A stretch of 64,000 nt of DNA from Geminisphaera colitermitum TAV2. Lineage in GTDB: Bacteria; Verrucomicrobiota; Verrucomicrobiia; Opitutales; Opitutaceae. The notes below the pieces were generated by a model, which saw nothing but the letters and a program-made list of their open reading frames with translations, made no database searches and was not told the origin of the DNA. This document shows positions 24,664 to 34,154 of the stretch, piece after piece; within the stretch, counting starts at the first letter, position 1, and the number at the start of each line of letters is the position of its first letter. Both the position numbers and the translations under genes were made by a program. The DNA lies in the NCBI RefSeq assembly GCF_000171235.2, contig NZ_ABEA03000106.1, positions 1-64,000 on the forward strand. Reading direction: 5' to 3'.

Positions 24664-27176
24664 GCGTAGGTGTCGCGGAGTGATTGATGACGCAGGACGG
24701 CTAGCAGGGCGGACTTGGTGACTGGTTGCCGGAAGCTTACGTCAATGCGTCTGGCTTCCCCTGGGTAGAGTTCAAAGAAATTGTCGCTTGCGGTGTGATC
24801 CATGCCGGGAAAATCGAAATGGAAACGATGCTGAAATGCTGACGAATGAAAGATGAGGCGGGCGGTTTGAGGCGAGGTGAGGCGGAGGGATACGGTAGTC
24901 TTGGCACGTGGGAGAGGGATGAAGCGCGGAGACGAAAACAGGACGGTGTCTTCGCTCACAGCGCTGCCACCGATATCGAGCGCGATGCGCAAGTACAGAT
25001 GATCGCGTCCATGGCGGGCGATGTGAGGAGCGAGGCGGAGTGTGCGCTGGAGCATGGATTCAAGGGGGCGCAGGCGAACGGATTTACGACCGGTGAGGAG
25101 GCGCGTGCCGTCGAGGTGAAACAAGCTCCAGCGCAATGTGCCCCGGGTGGGGGCCGGGGAGTCGTAAACGGTGTAAAGATTCACGGTATCCACATTTGAA
25201 CGACGGTAGTTGCCGATGCTGACATGATCGTCACCGGGAACATGCGCACTGACTAGCGCTGGAGCGTAAAAACGGCGGGCCAGATGATGAAGGGCTTTCC
25301 AGCGTCCGGTAAACTCAATGGAGCTCCAGGAGGCAACGGGCCAGCAGTCGTTAAGCTGCCAGTAGATTGATCCCATGCAACGCGGCATGAGGCGTCGGTA
25401 GTGTTCAACGCCGGTTTGCATGCAGTGAGCCTGGTTGAGTTGGGAGAGGGTGATGAGGGCGTCCTGATCTTTTGGGAAACGGTAGCGACAGGCCACATAG
25501 TCGAGGATGATCTGGTTGCCGCCGCGATGTTTCTGGTGGTTCTCCATTGCGGGTCCGAAGACATTGCCATCCTGCGGCGGGCAGAAGGTGGCATTGGTGG
25601 TGGATGAGGAATAGCTTTGCATCCCAAATTCGGATACAAAGCGGAAGGTCCATTTTTCGTAATCCTTCACAGGGTGGCGGGCATGCCACACATCCCAAAA
25701 ATGAGTGTCTCCTCGCTTTTCGCCTTCGGCGTGATCGGTGTCGAAACGCCCGCGCCACGGAGAGCTGGGATGATACGCGGTGATGCCGTCCTGCCGTGCG
25801 ACGACATCGGGAAGGAGGTGGTGGAAGATGATTTCGTAGCCGCGCTTAATGGCGGGATCGCGGAGGGCTTCGGTGAATTGTGAGATTTCATTGTTGCCGC
25901 ACCAGAGGGCGAGGCTGGCTCGGTGACGGAGGCGCGCGACTTGTTGCTCCGCCTCGGTGCGCACGCTTTCCAGAAATGCCTCGTCGTGTGGTGGCGGGGT
26001 GCAGGCAAACATGAAGTCCTGCCAGACGAGGAGACCGAGTTCGTCGCAGAGATCATAAAAGTCCTCGCTTTCGTAGATGCCCCCACCCCAGACGCGGAGG
26101 AGATTCATGTGGGCGAGGGAGGCGGCGCGGATGTCGCGCTCATAGTCGCGGCGCGTGAGGCAGGCGACGAAGGTGTGGGCGGGTATCCAGTTGGCACCCT
26201 TGATGAAAATGGGGCGACCGTTGACGAGAAAACGAAAACATTCGCCCCATTGGTCCGGACTGCGGTCGAGTGTAATGGTCCGCAGTCCGATGCGGCGGGT
26301 GAGCTTGAGTCCGGGAGGGGAGGAGGGGGCTGGATTGGTGGCGGTGATTTCGATGTCGTAGAGCGGTTGCGCGCCCTGGCCGGCCGGCCACCAAAGTTGC
26401 GGGTTGGTGATGTGGAGGGTGAGTGGCGCGGGCGTGCCACATGCAGGAGTGGGGAGAAACGAGCGGGAGGCTCGCGCCACGATCCGTCCGTTGAGAGCGA
26501 CGCTAGCTTCGATGGTGACGGGAACTGCGGTGGCGAGTTCAGGAATGAGAGTGAGCGTGACAGCGCCGCCGTCGTCGGTGTGGTCCTGTGTGATGCGGAC
26601 GTTGACGAGTCGGTTGTGGCTCCAGGCTTCGAGACGGATGTCGCGCCAGATGCCGGCAGTGACGAAGCGCGGTCCCCAGTCCCAGCCAAACTGGCATTGC
26701 TGTTTGCGCAATACGGTGCAGCGGCCTACGGGATCATTGCTTTCGGGTGGACGGTGTTCGAGGCGGATGGAACGGATGGTTTTGAGTGCGCTGGCAAAGA
26801 TGAGGCGGAGTTCGTTGGTGCCGGGGCGGAGCAGGGATTTTATGTCGAGGCGGTGGCCGGTGAACATGTTGTCAGTGACGGCCACCTGGCGGTTGTTGAG
26901 GTAGAGGGTGGCAAGGGTGTCGAGGCCGTCGGCAACGAGTTGAACGTGCTCTTCCGCGAGGAAAGATGGCGTGACGTGGAAGCGAGTGCGGTATTCCCAA
27001 TCGCGTTCCTCAATCCATTGCAAATCGAGTTCGTTGGTGCCGTGGAAGGGATCAGGTATGAGACCCGCGGCGCGCAGATCGGTGTGCACGCAACCTGGCA
27101 CACAAGCGGGAAGCCAAGGGCCACGCGGGCGTTCGCGAAACATCCAGCGGAGGGAGGAAAGAGCGAGCGTGTTCAC
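24660..27176 (-). CDS. GH2 beta-mannosidase
   Basis: 838 residues. N-terminal sugar-binding jelly roll with VPGCVHTDL, GTNELDLQWIEERDWEYR and FGWDWGPRFVTAGIWR, all characteristic of beta-mannosidases; then an Ig-like domain and a TIM barrel with the acid/base region LALWCGNNEISQF and the nucleophile region FVSEFGMQSY. It removes terminal beta-mannose, for example from mannan oligosaccharides. No signal peptide. It overlaps both neighbours by 4 bp (ATGA type), forming a coupled three-gene unit. Confidence 0.95.
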   Translation of the reverse strand: MNTLALSSLRWMFRERPRGPWLPACVPGCVHTDLRAAGLIPDPFHGTNELDLQWIEERDWEYRTRFHVTPSFLAEEHVQLVADGLDTLATLYLNNRQVAVTDNMFTGHRLDIKSLLRPGTNELRLIFASALKTIRSIRLEHRPPESNDPVGRCTVLRKQQCQFGWDWGPRFVTAGIWRDIRLEAWSHNRLVNVRITQDHTDDGGAVTLTLIPELATAVPVTIEASVALNGRIVARASRSFLPTPACGTPAPLTLHITNPQLWWPAGQGAQPLYDIEITATNPAPSSPPGLKLTRRIGLRTITLDRSPDQWGECFRFLVNGRPIFIKGANWIPAHTFVACLTRRDYERDIRAASLAHMNLLRVWGGGIYESEDFYDLCDELGLLVWQDFMFACTPPPHDEAFLESVRTEAEQQVARLRHRASLALWCGNNEISQFTEALRDPAIKRGYEIIFHHLLPDVVARQDGITAYHPSSPWRGRFDTDHAEGEKRGDTHFWDVWHARHPVKDYEKWTFRFVSEFGMQSYSSSTTNATFCPPQDGNVFGPAMENHQKHRGGNQIILDYVACRYRFPKDQDALITLSQLNQAHCMQTGVEHYRRLMPRCMGSIYWQLNDCWPVASWSSIEFTGRWKALHHLARRFYAPALVSAHVPGDDHVSIGNYRRSNVDTVNLYTVYDSPAPTRGTLRWSLFHLDGTRLLTGRKSVRLRPLESMLQRTLRLAPHIARHGRDHLYLRIALDIGGSAVSEDTVLFSSPRFIPLPRAKTTVSLRLTSPQTARLIFHSSAFQHRFHFDFPGMDHTASDNFFELYPGEARRIDVSFRQPVTKSALLAVLRHQSLRDTYA

Positions 27177-28264
27177 GGTTTTGACGTGAAGGGAGTGGGG
27201 GCGGGCAGGTGAATGATGCCGGCGCCGGCGAGGGCGGGGGGGGCAGGGTCGCGTGCCTGACCGCTGAAGGTTGCAATGGCGTTAAGGCCGGCGGATTCCT
27301 TGTAGGTGAGCCAGGGACGGGTGGTGTGGGCGAGGCGGTGGATGATGATGAGGCGGCCGCTCAAGACGCCGTTTTGTTCGATGTGGAGCTGGCGCATGCC
27401 ACTGGACCAGACGCGGACGTTGTCAGCCTCGATGGAGGCTTCGCGGAGGGCAAGGCCCAGGCCCAGGTTTTGAAATATATCCACGTTTTGGATACGCATG
27501 ACAGATCGCTGAATGTTGTAGATGCCGTTGTCGTTTCCGTAAAAACGGCCCTTGTGGATTTCGCAGCTAATGTCGTCGTGGGCGGAGAATCCTTCGTCGA
27601 GGTTGTCGCAGCCGGTGATGTTTTCGAAGATGAGATCTTTTCCGATGCCGTGGAGGTTAAAGCCGTCATTGAGGGAACCGCTGGCAACAATGTTGCGATA
27701 ACGGTGATGGGAGACGTCCTGGATGCGAACGGCGAAGGTGCGGGCGGAGATTTCCCAGTCGCTGGCGCTGGCGGCAGGATCGGTCAACGTGAGAGTCTTT
27801 TGTGTGGCATCCCAGATTACGGGGCCGGCGAAGCGATGCGTGGCGGCATCTTCGGGAATGCGTCGGCCGTGATGGCGAAGCACGAAGGGATACGGCACTG
27901 TGACATCGGCGACGCGATGGCCGGTGCTTGCCGCGTTGGTGGCGGTGACGGAAAGGAAGGCGAGCGGGGCGAAGCCGGTGATTTCGTTGCCGTTGCCTTC
28001 GACGGTAATAGGTGCTTCGTCCGTGCCGGAGGTGCGAATGAAGAGTTCTTCACGGTAGGGACCGCTGCCGGGCGCAATCCAGATCACGTCACCGGGACGG
28101 ACACAGGCGGCGGCATCCCGGAGCGTGGTAAAGGCAGCGGTATCGTTTGCGTCGGTTGTGCCGCGCGCGTCCACGAGCAGCCAGCGTCCGGAGGCGGAGG
28201 ATGAGGCTGCCGTTTGTAGTGAAAAATATGTGAGGGTGAACAGGAATAGAATGGCGTGGCGCAT
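27173..28264 (-). CDS. Exported right-handed beta-helix protein
   Basis: 363 residues with a signal peptide (MRHAILFLFTLTYFSLQTAASSS). The rest has parallel beta-helix character: LRDAAACVRPGDVIWIAPGSGPY, APITVEGNGNEITGF, HHRYRNIVASGSLNDGFNLHG, DNLDEGFSAHDDISCE. Pectin lyases, alginate lyases and binding proteins share this fold; catalytic residues cannot be assigned. It is translationally coupled (4-bp overlap) to the beta-mannosidase gene. Confidence 0.8.
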   Translation of the reverse strand: MRHAILFLFTLTYFSLQTAASSSASGRWLLVDARGTTDANDTAAFTTLRDAAACVRPGDVIWIAPGSGPYREELFIRTSGTDEAPITVEGNGNEITGFAPLAFLSVTATNAASTGHRVADVTVPYPFVLRHHGRRIPEDAATHRFAGPVIWDATQKTLTLTDPAASASDWEISARTFAVRIQDVSHHRYRNIVASGSLNDGFNLHGIGKDLIFENITGCDNLDEGFSAHDDISCEIHKGRFYGNDNGIYNIQRSVMRIQNVDIFQNLGLGLALREASIEADNVRVWSSGMRQLHIEQNGVLSGRLIIIHRLAHTTRPWLTYKESAGLNAIATFSGQARDPAPPALAGAGIIHLPAPTPFTSKP

Positions 28265-28271
28265 GGCATGC

Positions 28272-29168
28272 TTAATTTTTACTCATGCGTGTCCGCCATA
28301 CGCATCCGAGCGCGAGAGCGGTGGCGCCGACGCCGAGGGCAAGGTGCGAGGGTTCGGGGATGGGCGCTGCGTTCAGGCGGATTTGCTCAAGTTGGGTGGT
28401 GTCGAGGGCATCTTTGTAGATGCGGATGTCATCAAGGAGTCCGTCGAAGGGGCGGGTTTTCCCGGGATCGTTGCCGATGCGAAGGTCGCTGCTGGTGGCG
28501 GCGAGCGCCCCTGTGCCGCTGGTGGCGGCGACAGAGCCTGCCGTGGCGATGCTGCCGGCTGCCGTCGAACCGGTGTAGAAGTTAACCGAGCCGGTGCTGG
28601 TGTCATTGTTCCATGAATACGTGATGGCGAAGAAAACCCATTTCCCCGTTTCACCAAAAACGGCATCGGAGGTGACGGCGGTTTTGCCGTTTATTTCCAC
28701 GGCAAGCGCGCCGTTGTTTCCATAGAGGCTGATGCCGGCGTTGGTATTCGTTTTTTGGAGAATGCGGGCGGCAGAGTTGAGCCGGGTCTCGGCGTTGAAC
28801 CATCCGGTGATGGTAAATGTGTTGGATGCGGGAAGCGTGAAGGCTGCGGTGGCGACGCCATCGCGGCCTGTCGCACTCGCGGAGGAGCCCATGCCATCGG
28901 CAACCGTGTTGGAAAGGGCTTGGTCGCCGGGGAGTTTGGAGACGCCGGTCTTGTCAGCGCTGAGCACGGCGGGGGAGTTGATCGTCAGGCTGGTGCTGAT
29001 GGAGCCGGCGTTGGCAAGAGAGCCGTTCTTGAAATCGAATTGAATCAGTGGATCGGGAAGCGCGGCGTGGGCGGCAGTGAGGCCGAGCCCGATGAGAAGC
29101 AAGAGAACTGCCATGTCGCGGATGGAATGGCGGGCGATGATGGATTGTTGGTGTGGTGTATGTTTCAT
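28272..29168 (-). CDS. PEP-CTERM LamG-like surface protein
   Basis: 298 residues from MKHTPHQQS (29168). Signal peptide (AVLLLLIGLGLTAAHA), LamG-like domain (FTITGWFNAETRLNSA, WVFFAITYSWNNDTSTGSV, FDGLLDDIRIYKDALD) and a C-terminal IPEPSHLALGVGAT sorting signal with hydrophobic helix and WRTR tail. It starts 54 bp downstream of a G14 tract. Confidence 0.9.
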   Translation of the reverse strand: MKHTPHQQSIIARHSIRDMAVLLLLIGLGLTAAHAALPDPLIQFDFKNGSLANAGSISTSLTINSPAVLSADKTGVSKLPGDQALSNTVADGMGSSASATGRDGVATAAFTLPASNTFTITGWFNAETRLNSAARILQKTNTNAGISLYGNNGALAVEINGKTAVTSDAVFGETGKWVFFAITYSWNNDTSTGSVNFYTGSTAAGSIATAGSVAATSGTGALAATSSDLRIGNDPGKTRPFDGLLDDIRIYKDALDTTQLEQIRLNAAPIPEPSHLALGVGATALALGCVWRTRMSKN

Positions 29169-29222
29169 GATGGCATTGGTTGCGGGTGAAAGATCGGAGA
29201 AAAAATGGCAGCGAATGTGTGT

Positions 29223-29236
29223 GGGGGGGGGGGGGG
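29223..29236. repeat. G14 tract upstream of PEP-CTERM gene
   Basis: Fourteen G followed by AGGAAGG, preceded by TGTGTGTG as at 8905-8912; 54 bp upstream of the PEP-CTERM start and 24 bp past the pseudopilin stop. Confidence 0.9.
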
Positions 29237-29260
29237 AGGAAGGATGGCAGCGGACGGACA

Positions 29261-29941
29261 TCAGGGGATGGGTTTGCAGTTGTCCTTGGTGAGTTCGGTT
29301 TTCGTTTTCAGCGAGACGTGTCCGTCGCACCAGAGGATGTTGGCTTTGCCGCGGTGCGGTTCGCCGACGCGCGCCCAGCCGCTGTTGGGATCGTTGAATC
29401 CGCGTCCCCAGTTCGTGCCGGTGGAGGAATCGGCGAGCATGATGAGTGTGGAGAAAGGGAGGGTGCTGTTGATGTTTTGGGGCGGTTTGTTGCTGTCGTA
29501 GAGGATGTGGTAGTTGGCAACGTAAGGATAACCGAACCCGATGCCGGTGGTGGAATTGGCGGCAGGATCAAGGTTTTCCGGGCAGACAAACATCTGGCTG
29601 GCGCGCCCTGAGTCGTTGAGCAGGTAGGCGGTGAAGGGAGAGGTGCGTTGATACCACACGCCGCCGCCGTTGCCGTCCCAGTTTTCGCCGGGCAGAGTGG
29701 ACGCGGCGGCAGGCGGATAGACTCCCTTGTGTTCAGTGGCCCAGTGCTGGATAGAGAAAAAAATCTGGCGGAGGTTGTTGGCGCAGGTGACGGTGCGCGC
29801 GGTCTTGCGGACTGCGCCGACGGTGGGAATGAGAATGCCTGCCAGGATGCCAATGATGGCGATGACGGTGAGCAACTCGATGAGCGTAAAGGCGCGGAGG
29901 GGGAGAGGCGGGGAGGGGGGAAATTTATGGTGAGTGGTCAT
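29261..29941 (-). CDS. Pseudopilin-type protein with H-X9-DG motif
   Basis: 226 residues from MTTHHKFPPSPPLPL. Prepilin motif [20 protein letters not shown] (Ala before Phe) and the C-terminal HRGKANILWCDGHVSL, matching the H-X9-DG motif of this family. The start lies within the last codons of the upstream propeller gene (17-bp overlap). Between them the family's TCANNLRQIFFSIQHWATEH segment is recognisable. Confidence 0.9.
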   Translation of the reverse strand: MTTHHKFPPSPPLPLRAFTLIELLTVIAIIGILAGILIPTVGAVRKTARTVTCANNLRQIFFSIQHWATEHKGVYPPAAASTLPGENWDGNGGGVWYQRTSPFTAYLLNDSGRASQMFVCPENLDPAANSTTGIGFGYPYVANYHILYDSNKPPQNINSTLPFSTLIMLADSSTGTNWGRGFNDPNSGWARVGEPHRGKANILWCDGHVSLKTKTELTKDNCKPIP

Positions 29942-31232
29942 GGGGCGTGGTGTGTGCGTGTGTGAAGTGGGGGGGGGGGGGGGATGGTTTTGCGAGTTCG
30001 ACGGCGTAAACCTGGCTGTCGCCGCTGGCGTTGCTCTGAAAAACGACCCACTTGCCGTCAGGAGTGAAGCGGACGTTGGGTTCGAGCGGGTATTTGTTGC
30101 CGGCGAGCGAGGCGAGTTTGTCGATGTTGAGGGTTGGTCGAGCCTGGGTGTTTGTCGCGGGCGTGTAACGGTATATCCAGCTTCCTGGGCCGGAGTGGTT
30201 GCCATCTCCTGCAAAGAACGTGCGGTCGGCGGAGATGGCGTAGTGGTAGGACCAGGCGTCCTTGGGAATTGGATACCGGTGCGTCATGGCGCCGTCGGAG
30301 AGGTTGACGCGGGCGAGGTAAAAATCGCGTCCGCCAAGGGCGTCGGTTTTGGCGTCGGGGCGGGCGTCATCGTAGATCCATTGGTCGAACCACACGCCAC
30401 CGCCATCTGTATCGAAAAACTCATGACCATTGGCCTCAATGCCGCGTAGGAGGGTGGGGTTGACGGGCTTGGGTGCGGGGTTCGCGGTGTCGGTGCGGAG
30501 GGTCCACATGCGGTCCTCGACGATGCGCCAAGGACCTTCGTGGCAATACATGAGGAGGGCGGGATCGACGGGCGAAAACTGAACGTGTCCGAGCCAGTGT
30601 TTGCGGGTTTCGAGAAGGGTGCGGATTTCGCCGGTTTTGAGGTCGATGGTGTAGAGAATGTTGTGGAGTCCGGCTTCCATGATTTTGCGAAGGCGACCTT
30701 CGCGCGGGAGAGTGCGGGTGAGTTCGCGTTCGCCGATCACAGCGCAGGCGGCGAGGAGGGTTTCGTCGCTGTTGAGCGCCCAGCCGCGTCCGCTGGTCCA
30801 CTCTTGCGGGATGGTGGCGATGCGGCGGGATTTCCGCGTGTCGAGGTCGATGGCGAGCACTTGGTTGCCGCTGAGCACGATTACCTGGCGGGATTTGGGG
30901 GCGACTTGTGGAAAGAAATACCAACTGGTGTCACGGTCGTTGAGACGGGTGATTTCGCGGGTGAAGAGATTGAGCGAATGAAGGCGACGCTGGCCGTCTT
31001 GGTTGATGTTGTAGAAAACGAAGAGGTCGCCCTTTTCGGTGAAGGCGTGCTGGTGGAAATAAAGGGTGTTGCTGCGACCGGGGAGGCGCGACCAGAGGAT
31101 GACGCGGTGTCCAGTTTCGGGGTCGATCCATTCTGTGTCTTGCAGCGGACGACCAGTGTTTGCGCGTGCCGGTGTGAGGGAAACGAGAAGCGCGGTCAGA
31201 AGAAACAAAGGGATGGCCGGTCGGGGTGTCAT
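29925..31232 (-). CDS. Exported oligogalacturonate-lyase-like beta-propeller (PL22-like)
   Basis: About 435 residues from MTPRPAIPLF (31232); an ATG at 31244 is an alternative. Signal peptide (FLLTALLVSLTPARA). Seven-bladed propeller pattern: WIDPETGHRVILWSRLPG, LYFHQHAFTEKGDLFVFY, LGHVQFSPVDPALLMYCHEGPW, FDQWIYDD and HYAISADRTFFAGDGNH. PL22 enzymes cleave unsaturated pectin disaccharides. The C-terminus contains the C15 tract in the sense strand (codons about 416-421, PSPPPPH), so slippage would alter the tail. Divergent from the AraC regulator. Confidence 0.8.
   Translation of the reverse strand: MTPRPAIPLFLLTALLVSLTPARANTGRPLQDTEWIDPETGHRVILWSRLPGRSNTLYFHQHAFTEKGDLFVFYNINQDGQRRLHSLNLFTREITRLNDRDTSWYFFPQVAPKSRQVIVLSGNQVLAIDLDTRKSRRIATIPQEWTSGRGWALNSDETLLAACAVIGERELTRTLPREGRLRKIMEAGLHNILYTIDLKTGEIRTLLETRKHWLGHVQFSPVDPALLMYCHEGPWRIVEDRMWTLRTDTANPAPKPVNPTLLRGIEANGHEFFDTDGGGVWFDQWIYDDARPDAKTDALGGRDFYLARVNLSDGAMTHRYPIPKDAWSYHYAISADRTFFAGDGNHSGPGSWIYRYTPATNTQARPTLNIDKLASLAGNKYPLEPNVRFTPDGKWVVFQSNASGDSQVYAVELAKPSPPPPHFTHAHTTPHDHSP
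29969..29983. repeat. G15 tract in the C-terminal codons of the PL22-like gene
   Basis: Fifteen G on plus (C in the sense strand), followed by ATGGTT, 28 bp upstream of the pseudopilin start. Confidence 0.9.
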
Positions 31233-31410
31233 GTAATGGCGCATGTGCTGGTGCGTGGCGTTGTGATTTTGGCTGGAGGTTGTTGCTGCTGTTGAAAAGG
31301 GGAGGGGGGGAAGGTCTGATGTCTATTGTGACAGCATGCTTCGATTTGGGGACTGATTGGACAAGTCTGCCTGATTGCATTTCAGTTAGAAAAATATCAT
31401 TTTTTTGATC

Positions 31411-32370
31411 ATGTCTGTTCCGGACTCCATTCATCGCCGCCTCGAATGTGATTTGCGAAATGTGCTGTTGCGGCTGCGCTCGGAGAAGCTGCGGGTGCGC
31501 ATCCCATGCGCCGCGGGGTTACACCGGCCTCAGCCGAATGCGCATTTTCACCCGACGCCGGAGCTTTTTATCCAGACAGGTGGAGCAACGGATTTTGTGT
31601 GTCCGTTGGATGAGTTTCGGCTGGAGACGAACGAAGTCTGTGTGATGCCGGCCGGGGTTCCTCACGCTGAGACGCCGGTCAACCGGCGTACCGCCTACGA
31701 TGTGCTTGTGTGCATGCACGCGCGTGACGGGTTGCTGTTGCATCGGGGGCGGATGGAGGGGGGAACCATGACAGGTGCGGCGGGAAGCGGACATTGTATC
31801 CGGGGTTATGAGACAACAGATTTGCGAAACCAACGGAGTTGCGCGGCGTTTCATCATCTGGACGAGATTGCGGCGGCAGACGGAATCGAGGGGGGGGAGC
31901 GGCGGCGTTATGTGGCGGCGTTGCTGGAGGCGTTTCTGTTGACCGTGCTTAGTGAATTGAAACGGCATGCTGCGCACGCGTCACCGCCAGTGCCGGAGGC
32001 GTTGTCGTTGGTCATGGAGGCGGAGAAACTGGCGCGCACGCGGTTTGGTGATCCAGGGTTGACGGTGGCGAGGCTGGCGAAGGATTTGGGGTGCTCGGCA
32101 GCGCATTTGTCGCGGCGGTTTCACGGAGAACGCGGGGTGACGCTGGCGGCGTGGATCGTGGCGGAGCGGATCGCGCTGGCGCGCACGCATCTGACCAATC
32201 CGCGTTACAATATCGCGGAGATTGCATGGATGTGTGGGTTTACGAGTCCGGCGTATTTCATCCATGTCTTCCGCAAGCACACCAGCATCACGCCGAGGGC
32301 GTATCGGGTGGGACTGCAAACAAACTGGGCTGTTGATGCGCCGAAGCGGAAGCGGGCGGTTCGTGGGTGA
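31411..32370 (+). CDS. AraC family transcriptional regulator
   Basis: 319 residues from MSVPDSIHRR. The N-terminal cupin-like sensor (HFHPTPELFIQTGG without the first residue: AHFHPTPELFIQ, VMPAGVPHAETPV) precedes a C-terminal double helix-turn-helix: GLTVARLAKDLGCSAAHLSR and YNIAEIAWMCGFTSPAYFIH. Divergent from the PL22-like gene and its downstream set, which it probably controls in response to a sugar acid or oligosaccharide (inference). Confidence 0.93.
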   Translation: MSVPDSIHRRLECDLRNVLLRLRSEKLRVRIPCAAGLHRPQPNAHFHPTPELFIQTGGATDFVCPLDEFRLETNEVCVMPAGVPHAETPVNRRTAYDVLVCMHARDGLLLHRGRMEGGTMTGAAGSGHCIRGYETTDLRNQRSCAAFHHLDEIAAADGIEGGERRRYVAALLEAFLLTVLSELKRHAAHASPPVPEALSLVMEAEKLARTRFGDPGLTVARLAKDLGCSAAHLSRRFHGERGVTLAAWIVAERIALARTHLTNPRYNIAEIAWMCGFTSPAYFIHVFRKHTSITPRAYRVGLQTNWAVDAPKRKRAVRG

Positions 32371-32502
32371 GTACCGTCAGGGACGAATCCAGGTCCAGGT
32401 TCCAACGAGCACCATGACAAGGCGACGCCGCCCTCTCGATGGCCGACGTCTTTCTGGCTGTTGTTGTTGGATATGACTGCGTAGCCGGCGCATGCGTCGG
32501 GG

Positions 32503-34086
32503 TTATGCGTGGCCGTGGCTGCTTGGATCGGTGAAGACGTAACCGCGGGCGAGGGTGGTGTAGTCCGCCACCTGCTTGTCCTGCCAGGCTTGGTCGCGGC
32601 CGAGTTCCTTGGCGAGGAGGGCGGCGACCACCGGCGCGGCTTCGATCGAGGCCTTGGCGTTGAGGAGCAGGGCGCGCGTGCGGCGGGCCAGGACGTCCTC
32701 AACTGTACGGGCCATTTCTTCGCGGATGTGCCAGATGACTTCGCCGCGCTGGCAGGGCAGCGCAGGGTGGAGTTTTTCGGCAAGGTCCGGGTCGGTCTGG
32801 ATCAGACGGGAGATGCGCTGGGCATCCGATCCGTAGGGGGCGAGATTGGGCTCTTTGATGGTGGCGTGCGTCCAGCCGTGAATTTGCAGGTCCACGGTTC
32901 GGCAGCGGCGGTCGTCGATGCCGGCCACGGTCTCGGCGTGGTCAATCACGTCCTCGGCCATCTTGCGGTAGGTGGTCCATTTGCCGCCAGTGATGGTGAT
33001 GAGGCCGCTTTCGCTGACGATGATGGTGTGGTCGCGCGAGAGGGCGGCGGTGTCCTTGCCGTCACCGGCTTTGACGAGGGGACGCAGGCCGGCGTAGATG
33101 CTGAGCACGTCGGAGTCGGTCGGGTCCTTGGTGAGGTATTTGCGGGCGTGCTCCATGACGAAGTCGCGTTCTTCGTCGAGCGCGCGCGGTTCCAGGCTGT
33201 GCACGGGGAGGGGGGTGTCGGTCGTGCCGACGACGACACAGCCGTGCCAGGGCACGGCGAAGAGGACGCGACCGTCGGCGGTCTTGGGCACCATGATGGC
33301 AGCGTTGCCGGGCAGGAATTCCTTGGGGAGGATGAGGTGGATGCCCTGGCTGACGGCAACGATGTCCTTGGCGGCCGGGTCGTCCATGCGACGTATCCCG
33401 TCAACGAATACACCGGTGGCGTTGATGACGGAACGGGCGCGGACGGTGAAGCCGCGCCCCGTCTCTTCGTCGCGCACTTCGATGCCGGCAACGGAGCCGG
33501 CCTCTTTGATGATGCCGGTGACGCTGCAATAGTTGAGGATGATGGCTCCGAGGTCTTCGGCAGTCTGGGCGAGGTTGATGGCGAGGCGGGAATCGTCGAA
33601 CTGGCCGTCGTGGTAGATGACGCCGCCGACGAGGTGTTCCTGTTCCACGGTGGGGAGCCGTTCAATGGTTTCCTCGCGGCTGAGCATGCGCGAGGGGGCG
33701 AGGCCGAGTTTGCCGGCGAGCTGGTCGTAAACTTTCATGCCGATGCCGTAGAAGGGGCCTTCCCACCACGAGTAGTTGGGAATGATGAAGGCCTGGTCAT
33801 GCACGAGATGAGGGGCGTTGCGCGCGAGGCGTCCGCGTTCGCGGAGGGCTTCGAGGACGAGGGAGATGTTGCCTTGTTTGAGGTAACGCACGCCGCCGTG
33901 CACGAGTTTGGTGGAACGGCTGGAGGTGCCTTTGGCAAAATCCGCCTGTTCGAAGAGGGCCACGCGGTGGCCGCGTGAGGCGGCGTCAACCGCAGCCCCG
34001 AGGCCGGTGGCGCCGCCGCCGATGATTGCGATGTCGAAGGGTTCGGTGGCCGAGGCGATTCGATCGAGATTTGTGGATCGTTGCAT
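32503..34086 (-). CDS. glpD: Glycerol-3-phosphate dehydrogenase (FAD)
   Basis: Oxidises sn-glycerol 3-phosphate to dihydroxyacetone phosphate at the membrane, feeding electrons to quinone. 527 residues. N-terminal dinucleotide fold DIAIIGGGATGLGAAVDAA, then KGTSSRSTKLVHGGVRYL, VINATGVFVD, FAVPWHGCVVVGTTDTP and ITGGKWTTYRKMAED, all characteristic. Located directly downstream of glpK, separated by 68 bp with a G9 tract. Confidence 0.96.
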   Translation of the reverse strand: MQRSTNLDRIASATEPFDIAIIGGGATGLGAAVDAASRGHRVALFEQADFAKGTSSRSTKLVHGGVRYLKQGNISLVLEALRERGRLARNAPHLVHDQAFIIPNYSWWEGPFYGIGMKVYDQLAGKLGLAPSRMLSREETIERLPTVEQEHLVGGVIYHDGQFDDSRLAINLAQTAEDLGAIILNYCSVTGIIKEAGSVAGIEVRDEETGRGFTVRARSVINATGVFVDGIRRMDDPAAKDIVAVSQGIHLILPKEFLPGNAAIMVPKTADGRVLFAVPWHGCVVVGTTDTPLPVHSLEPRALDEERDFVMEHARKYLTKDPTDSDVLSIYAGLRPLVKAGDGKDTAALSRDHTIIVSESGLITITGGKWTTYRKMAEDVIDHAETVAGIDDRRCRTVDLQIHGWTHATIKEPNLAPYGSDAQRISRLIQTDPDLAEKLHPALPCQRGEVIWHIREEMARTVEDVLARRTRALLLNAKASIEAAPVVAALLAKELGRDQAWQDKQVADYTTLARGYVFTDPSSHGHA

Positions 34087-34136
34087 GATGATGGTTCGTG
34101 TAGTGGCAGTTTAATTACTTGATGATTTGCGCGTAC

Positions 34137-34145
34137 GGGGGGGGG
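34137..34145. repeat. G9 tract between glpK and glpD
   Basis: Nine G followed by AGGGGG, 50 bp upstream of glpD and 9 bp past the glpK stop. Confidence 0.85.
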
Positions 34146-34154
34146 AGGGGGAGG

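Noticed and set aside
32371-32502. Possible small gene between the AraC gene and glpD
   Set aside because: No frame with a plausible start, composition or motif; treated as non-coding.
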